Shown here: positions 6,148 to 8,992 of the stretch, piece after piece | How the letters are laid out: every line of letters starts with the position of its first letter | How positions within the stretch are numbered: the stretch's first letter is position 1 | DNA from: RYN-433 sp036558265 | GTDB lineage: Bacteria; Planctomycetota; Phycisphaerae; Tepidisphaerales; Tepidisphaeraceae | Assembly: GCA_036558265.1 (NCBI GenBank) | Contig: DATBFY010000738.1 | Coordinates: 1 to 8,992, forward strand | Direction: 5' to 3' | Length of the DNA stretch: 8,992 nucleotides | Made by a program: the position numbers and the translations under genes | The notes under the pieces: model-generated | Database searches by the model: none | The model's input: the letters and a program-made list of their open reading frames with translations, nothing else | Told to the model about the DNA's origin: nothing

Positions 6148-7824
6148 ATGACGGTGGCAGATCCGAAGGAGCAGGCGATCCCCGCGACGGCGTTCCCGCA
6201 ACTGGACGAGCAGGACCTGGCGGCGGTTTACCCGTTGGCGGTGTGCGAGACGTACGGGGACGGGCAGGCGGTGTTTCGCGCGGGGGATGCGGACATCGAC
6301 CTGTTCGTCGTGGAGTCGGGCGCGCTCGACATCCTCAACCCGGCGGACCGGGACCGGCTGATCACGACGCACGGGCCCGGCGAGTTCGCCGGCGACGTGG
6401 ACCTTCTGACGCGGCGGCCGGTGATCGTGACGGCTGTAGCGCGCGGCCCGCAGACACGTCTGTTGCGCGTGCCGGGGGCCCGGCTGCGCGAGCTGCTCAA
6501 TCGGGTACCGCGGCTGGGGGAGAAACTGATCGTCGCGTTTCAGGTGCGGCGGGAGATGCTGGCGCGGGCGGGCGTGCTGGGCCTGAAGGTCGTGGGGCCG
6601 GGCACGTGCCGGGATACGACGGTGGTCCGGGAGTTCCTGTACAAGAACTTCGTGCCGTTCACGTGGTACGACTCGGCGTCGGACCAGGGTCGGGCGGCGC
6701 TGGCCGGGTGGGGCTCGCCGCGCAAGTCGCCGATCATCGAGTGCGGGGACGGGCGGCTGCTGACCAATCCGACGCTGCGCGAGCTGGCGCAGTGCGCAGG
6801 GGTGTGGCGCGAGTGCCCCAACCAGGCGGTGGATCTGGCCGTGGTCGGTGCGGGGCCCGCGGGCATCACGGCGGCGGTCTATGGGGCGTCGGAGGGGTTG
6901 TCGACGGTCGTGCTGGATCGCCTGGGGCCGGGCGGGCAGGCGGGCGGGTCGTCGAAGATCGAGAACTTCATCGGTTTTCCCGCAGGTCTGTCGGGGGCGG
7001 AGCTGGCGACGCGCGGGGTGCTCCAGATGCTCAAGTTCGGGGCGCGGATGGTGGCGCCGGTGAACGTGGACGTGCTGGAACCGGGCGGCGTCCGCGGCGG
7101 AGGCGAGCCCCACACGCTGCGGCTGGACTGCGGGGCGCGGGTGCAGGCGCGCGCGGTGCTGGTCGCCAGCGGCGTGCGGTGGCGCAGGCTCGAGGCGGCG
7201 GGGGCTGAGCGGTTCGAGCGGGCGGGCGTCTATTACGCCTGCACGTCGGTCGAGGCGCTGCTGCACGACGCGCAGGACGTCGCGGTCGTCGGGGCGGGCA
7301 ACTCGGCGGGGCAGGCGGCGATGCACCTGGCCGAGTGCTGCCGCGACCGGCGCGTCCACATGTTCGTGCGCCACAAGCTGGGGCCGGGGATGTCACAATA
7401 CCTGTCGGGCCGCATCCGCGCGACGCGCAATATCGAGGTACACGAGGAGACGGAGGTTTCGGCCGTCCTGGGTGAGCGGCGAGTCGAGGCGGTGGAGCTC
7501 AAGTCGCGGGGCGACGGTGGCGCACGAATGCGGTTGGCGCTTGGCGCCGTGTTCGTCTTCATCGGGGCCGAGCCGGATGCGCCATGGCTGGGTGATAGCG
7601 TCGCGCGGGATGCGCTGGGCTATCTGTTGACCGGGACGGACGCGCTCAAGTCCGGACGATGGCCGTTGGCCAACCGCGAGCCCTGCCCGCTGGAGACGAC
7701 CCTGCCGGGCGTGCTGGCGGCGGGGGACATCCGATCGGGCTCTACCAAGCGAGTGGGGTTCGCGGTGGGGGACGGATCGCTGGCGATCACGTGCGTACAC
7801 CGGTTGCGGGCGCTGGAGGCGTAG
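6148..7824 (+). CDS. cNMP-binding-like / thioredoxin-fold / thioredoxin-reductase-like fusion flavoprotein lacking CxxC
   Basis: A 558-residue three-part protein. Residues about 20-135 form a cyclic-nucleotide-binding-like beta-roll, including GEFAGDVDLLTRRPVIVTAVA (78-98). Residues about 145-220 form a thioredoxin/glutaredoxin-like domain (TCRDTTVVREFLYKN; NPTLRELAQCAGV) with single Cys154 and no CxxC. Residues about 227-558 are a thioredoxin-reductase-like FAD/NADPH module: GAGPAG (234-239) for FAD, GAGNSA (382-387) for NADPH, and a C-terminal FAD segment VLAAGDIR...KRVGFAVGDGS (522-544). The reductase's usual CxxC aligns with C365-T-S-V, so the second Cys is lost. In the cNMP cassette the phosphate-binding Arg is Val92 and the Glu is Asp83. 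The ATG follows GGAGGTG (6137-6143). It is probably a flavoprotein oxidoreductase, not a classical thioredoxin reductase; the substrate is unknown. Confidence 0.88.
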   Translation: MTVADPKEQAIPATAFPQLDEQDLAAVYPLAVCETYGDGQAVFRAGDADIDLFVVESGALDILNPADRDRLITTHGPGEFAGDVDLLTRRPVIVTAVARGPQTRLLRVPGARLRELLNRVPRLGEKLIVAFQVRREMLARAGVLGLKVVGPGTCRDTTVVREFLYKNFVPFTWYDSASDQGRAALAGWGSPRKSPIIECGDGRLLTNPTLRELAQCAGVWRECPNQAVDLAVVGAGPAGITAAVYGASEGLSTVVLDRLGPGGQAGGSSKIENFIGFPAGLSGAELATRGVLQMLKFGARMVAPVNVDVLEPGGVRGGGEPHTLRLDCGARVQARAVLVASGVRWRRLEAAGAERFERAGVYYACTSVEALLHDAQDVAVVGAGNSAGQAAMHLAECCRDRRVHMFVRHKLGPGMSQYLSGRIRATRNIEVHEETEVSAVLGERRVEAVELKSRGDGGARMRLALGAVFVFIGAEPDAPWLGDSVARDALGYLLTGTDALKSGRWPLANREPCPLETTLPGVLAAGDIRSGSTKRVGFAVGDGSLAITCVHRLRALEA

Positions 7825-7835
7825 TCGCGCAGTTC

Positions 7836-7886
7836 GGAGCTCACGGTTTGAGGTGCGCTTTGAAGACACGCTAAAGCGTGAACTCC
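7836..7886. repeat. Inverted pair of REP-like palindromes
   Basis: The minus strand of 7867-7886 reads GGAG, then TT, then the palindrome CACGC-TTTA-GCGTG. This is the layout of REP elements (a GGAG/GTAG tetranucleotide before an imperfect palindrome). The plus strand of 7836-7855 begins GGAG and is a degenerate copy (15 of 20 positions match), in opposite orientation, so the pair resembles a small BIME. The ends 7836-7844 and 7878-7886 pair over 9 bp with one wobble. It lies between the flavoprotein stop and the 3' end of the tRNA array and could also act as a shared end signal. Confidence 0.5.
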
Positions 7887-7893
7887 AAACAAG

Positions 7894-7968
7894 TCAGGGT
7901 GGCGGGATTCGAACCCGCGACCTTCTGCGCCCGAGGCAGACGCGCTGACCAAGCTGCGCTACACCCTG
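7894..7968 (-). tRNA. tRNA-Pro (CGG)
   Basis: A 75-base cloverleaf on the minus strand. The acceptor CAGGGTG pairs with CACCCTG and the discriminator is A. The D-stem is GCGC/GCGC, the anticodon stem TCTGC/GCAGA, and the loop CTCGGGC has U33 and anticodon CGG (7933-7931). The T-arm is GCGGG-TTCGAAT-CCCGC. It reads codon CCG. CCA is not encoded. It is last in the array in transcription order. Confidence 0.95.
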
Positions 7969-7982
7969 AGAAGTCATTTGAG

Positions 7983-8055
7983 CACGGCGAAGGGGGCTCG
8001 AACCCCTACGAGGTGGTTTTGGAGACCACTGCGCTGCCACTCGCGCTCTCGCCGT
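7983..8055 (-). tRNA. tRNA-Trp (CCA)
   Basis: A 73-base cloverleaf on the minus strand. The acceptor ACGGCGA pairs with TCGCCGT and the discriminator is G, as usual for bacterial tRNA-Trp. The anticodon stem is GTGGT/ACCAC, with loop CTCCAAA (U33, anticodon CCA). The T-arm is AGGGG-TTCGAGC-CCCCT. CCA is not encoded at the 3' end. Fourteen bases separate it from tRNA-Pro. Confidence 0.94.
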
Positions 8056-8071
8056 AATCGGCCACACTTTC

Positions 8072-8092
8072 GCTCGCTGAAGCGAGCCCTAC
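8072..8092 (-). repeat. REP-like palindrome between tRNA-Lys and tRNA-Trp
   Basis: The minus strand reads GTAG, then GG, then CTCGC-TTCA-GCGAG. With the element at 7867-7886 it fits one pattern: G(G/T)AG, two bases, then an 11-16 base palindrome with core CGCTTYAGCG. It lies within the 51-base gap between tRNA genes, so it would be transcribed if the tRNAs form one operon. Confidence 0.5.
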
Positions 8093-8106
8093 GAAAACGA
8101 TGAAAG

Positions 8107-8179
8107 TGCGGCGGGTGGGCATCGAACCCACGACTCTCCGGTTAAAAGCCGGATGCTCTGCCGACTGAGCTACCGCCGC
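8107..8179 (-). tRNA. tRNA-Lys (TTT)
   Basis: A 73-base cloverleaf on the minus strand. The acceptor GCGGCGG pairs with CCGCCGC and the discriminator is A. The D-arm is GCTC/GAGC. The anticodon stem is TCCGG/CCGGA, with loop CTTTTAA (U33, anticodon TTT). The T-arm is GTGGG-TTCGATG-CCCAC. It reads AAA and AAG. No encoded CCA. Confidence 0.95.
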
Positions 8180-8200
8180 GACCGTCTTTCAGAAGTTTCA

Positions 8201-8272
8201 TGCAGTCACCGGGAATCGAACCCGGGTTTCCTGAGTGAGGGTCAGGTGTCCGCGCCACTAGACGATGACTGC
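8201..8272 (-). tRNA. tRNA-Glu (CTC), with C at position 33
   Basis: A 72-base cloverleaf on the minus strand. The acceptor GCAGTCA pairs with TGACTGC and the discriminator is A. The D-arm starts TCGTCTAG, as in bacterial tRNA-Glu. The anticodon stem is CCTGA/TCAGG, with loop CCCTCAC giving anticodon CTC (8239-8237). The T-arm is CCGGG-TTCGATT-CCCGG. Position 33, nearly always U, is C here (8240). All stems pair, so it does not look like a pseudogene. No encoded CCA. Confidence 0.9.
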
Positions 8273-8285
8273 GCGCAACGACCGA

Positions 8286-8360
8286 TGCAGCCGGCGGGAT
8301 TCGAACCCGCTTCCTTTGAATGAAGCTCAAAGATCCTGGGACCGATTAGAAGACGGCTGC
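8286..8360 (-). tRNA. tRNA-Glu (TTC), with C at position 33
   Basis: A 75-base cloverleaf on the minus strand. The acceptor GCAGCCG pairs with CGGCTGC and the discriminator is A. The anticodon stem is TTTGA/TCAAA, with loop GCTTCAT giving anticodon TTC (8324-8322). The T-arm is GCGGG-TTCGAAT-CCCGC. The D-stem is weak (T-T mismatch at 10-25). Position 33 is C (8325), as in the neighbouring tRNA-Glu. It is first in the array in transcription order, 13 bases before tRNA-Glu(CTC). Confidence 0.88.
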
Positions 8361-8376
8361 TGCGCCGGCGAGCCGA

Positions 8377-8478
8377 TCAGGCGACCGGCGCCGGCCGGGG
8401 TTCCGGGGCGAACCACGGCTTGGGCTCGGGTTTGCGCCACGGGACAAAGGGTGGGACGATGGGTGGGCGTTTCATCAT
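8377..8478 (-). CDS. Possible 33-residue proline-rich small protein (uncertain)
   Basis: From ATG 8478-8476 to TGA 8379-8377 the minus strand encodes a 33-residue peptide with 12 prolines (MMKRPPIVPPFVPWRKPEPK then PWFAPEPRPAPVA). About 27 of 33 third codon positions are G or C, as in the real genes here, but so short a frame could arise by chance. There is no Shine-Dalgarno. The open frame continues upstream without a stop for at least 25 codons, so an alternative start such as TTG is possible. It ends 16 bases before the first tRNA gene of the array on the same strand. I do not recognise it. Confidence 0.2.
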   Translation of the reverse strand: MMKRPPIVPPFVPWRKPEPKPWFAPEPRPAPVA

Positions 8479-8565
8479 GGCATTCAACTGCGGGCGCGGG
8501 ATGCGTCCGTCGAGAGGGATTACGGATATCGACAATCGGATCTGACACCGGATTCCGGCGGGCAG

Positions 8566-8608
8566 AAAACGTGAAGAAGCCCACGGAGGATTGCACTCCG
8601 TGGGCTTC
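8566..8608 (-). terminator. Intrinsic terminator of the RTX-repeat gene
   Basis: A perfect 13-bp stem (8576-8588 with 8596-8608) with a 7-base loop. On the minus strand it is followed by TTCACGTTTT. It lies 58 bases after the RTX gene stop. On the plus strand no T tract follows, so it acts for the minus-strand gene. It ends the only gene in the 306-base stretch 8361-8666 whose other content is the small proline-rich frame and a second hairpin. Confidence 0.75.
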
Positions 8609-8620
8609 GCGCGAGGGTCA

Positions 8621-8655
8621 GGCGTGCTCGCGCAGGCTCGCTAATCGAGCACGCC
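8621..8655 (-). repeat. Inverted repeat directly after the RTX gene stop
   Basis: GGCGTGCTCG (8621-8630) and CGAGCACGCC (8646-8655) pair perfectly over 10 bp around a 15-base loop, 11 bases after the RTX stop codon. No T tract follows. It stands in tandem with the stronger terminator at 8576-8608 and may stabilise the mRNA 3' end. Confidence 0.5.
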
Positions 8656-8666
8656 ACGCGGGGGAT

Positions 8667-8992
8667 TCAGTCCTGGACGATGGTGTTGTCGCCCGTGCCG
8701 CCGTCGATCACGTCCTGACCGGGGCCGCCGATCAGCACGTCGTCGCCATCGCCGCCGAGGAGCGTGTCGTCACCCTGGCTGCCGGTGAGGGCGTCGTTGC
8801 CGTCGCCGCCGTCGAGCGTCAGGTGGTGGACGATCCCGCCGGGGAGGGTGGCCGCAACGATCGTGTCCTTGCCGCCCAGCGCGTTGACAGTCAGGTCGTC
8901 GAGGTTGGCCTCGACGTTCTGGATGTTGACGTCGGCGGCGAGGCCGAGGACGGAAACCGAGGAGCCGGAGCCGACGACGTCGATCTGGTTCT
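8667..8992 (-). CDS. C-terminus of an RTX (calcium-binding nonapeptide) repeat protein, 5' part outside window
   Basis: The last 107 residues of a probably large secreted or surface protein. Residues 61-105 of the fragment (8676-8810) are five tandem nonapeptides: GGDGNDALT, GSQGDDTLL, GGDGDDVLI, GGPGQDVID, GGTGDNTIV. They fit the GGxGxDxLx consensus that binds calcium in a parallel beta-roll. Upstream is the kind of sequence that often precedes such repeats (NVEANLDDLTVNALGGKDTI). The protein ends only two residues (QD) after the last repeat, without the 50-60-residue tail that commonly carries the type I secretion signal. The reading frame is open to the window edge. The protein's N-terminal function cannot be seen. 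Two hairpins follow the stop. Confidence 0.88.
   Translation of the reverse strand, partial: NQIDVVGSGSSVSVLGLAADVNIQNVEANLDDLTVNALGGKDTIVAATLPGGIVHHLTLDGGDGNDALTGSQGDDTLLGGDGDDVLIGGPGQDVIDGGTGDNTIVQD

Noticed and set aside
6130..7374. Long minus-strand open frame opposite the flavoprotein gene (and a plus-strand frame at 6114-7208)
   Set aside because: Low-complexity Arg/Gly/Ala-rich composition typical of GC-rich shadow frames; the 6148-7824 frame has clear FAD and NADPH motifs and a good ribosome binding site.
8327..8596. Minus-strand open frame of 89 codons (MQSSVGFFTF...)
   Set aside because: It starts inside the terminator hairpin and runs into the tRNA-Glu gene; no recognisable domain and no ribosome binding site.
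8576..8655. CRISPR-like repeats
   Set aside because: The two inverted repeats differ in sequence and there are no regularly spaced spacers; they are hairpins after a gene stop.

Overview
The window looks like chromosomal DNA from a GC-rich Gram-negative bacterium, most probably a planctomycete (Planctomycetota). This is inferred from a secreted formylglycine sulfatase, a lone type II/IV pseudopilin, an RTX (calcium-binding nonapeptide) C-terminus, a cNMP-domain/thioredoxin-reductase-like fusion, an unusually long acyl carrier protein, and several genes without a clear Shine-Dalgarno sequence. No rRNA or phylogenetic marker is present, so the assignment is moderate.

Layout. Positions 1-334 (minus) hold the N-terminus of an exported sulfatase. 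Divergent from it is a compact plus-strand operon (about 476-5197): dehydratase DH1, extended ACP, dehydratase-like DH2, a ketosynthase-like protein without catalytic residues (KS-beta), a 62-residue two-helix membrane protein, an intact ketosynthase (KS-alpha) and a MOSC-domain protein. Neighbours abut or overlap (TGATG at 1862-1866, ATGA at 4694-4697). A 257-base gap with three hairpins precedes a pseudopilin gene (5455-5973) and its terminator (6036-6070). Next is a 558-residue fusion of a cNMP-binding-like domain, a thioredoxin-fold domain and a thioredoxin-reductase-like flavoprotein (6148-7824). From 7836 to 8360 lie five minus-strand tRNA genes, in transcription order Glu(UUC), Glu(CUC), Lys(UUU), Trp(CCA), Pro(CGG), with REP-like palindromes around them. 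The right end carries hairpins and the C-terminus of a minus-strand RTX-repeat protein.

How the genes fit together. The most notable content is the type II (dissociated) fatty-acid/polyketide-like operon. Both enzyme steps are encoded as an intact plus a degenerate copy. DH1 has the FabZ His/Glu pair, while DH2 keeps Glu but has Leu for His. KS-alpha has Cys-His-His, while KS-beta has Asp-Asn-Asn at those positions. This suggests obligate heterodimers (KS/chain-length-factor-like and DH/DH) working on one dedicated AcpXL-like ACP. Gene content and order recall the rhizobial acpXL-fabZ-fabF2-fabF1 very-long-chain fatty acid cluster and, more loosely, aryl polyene and type II polyketide systems. 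No ketoreductase, enoyl reductase or acyltransferase is encoded here, so the product cannot be named. The individual families are known; the double active/inactive pairing around one long ACP is what merits follow-up.
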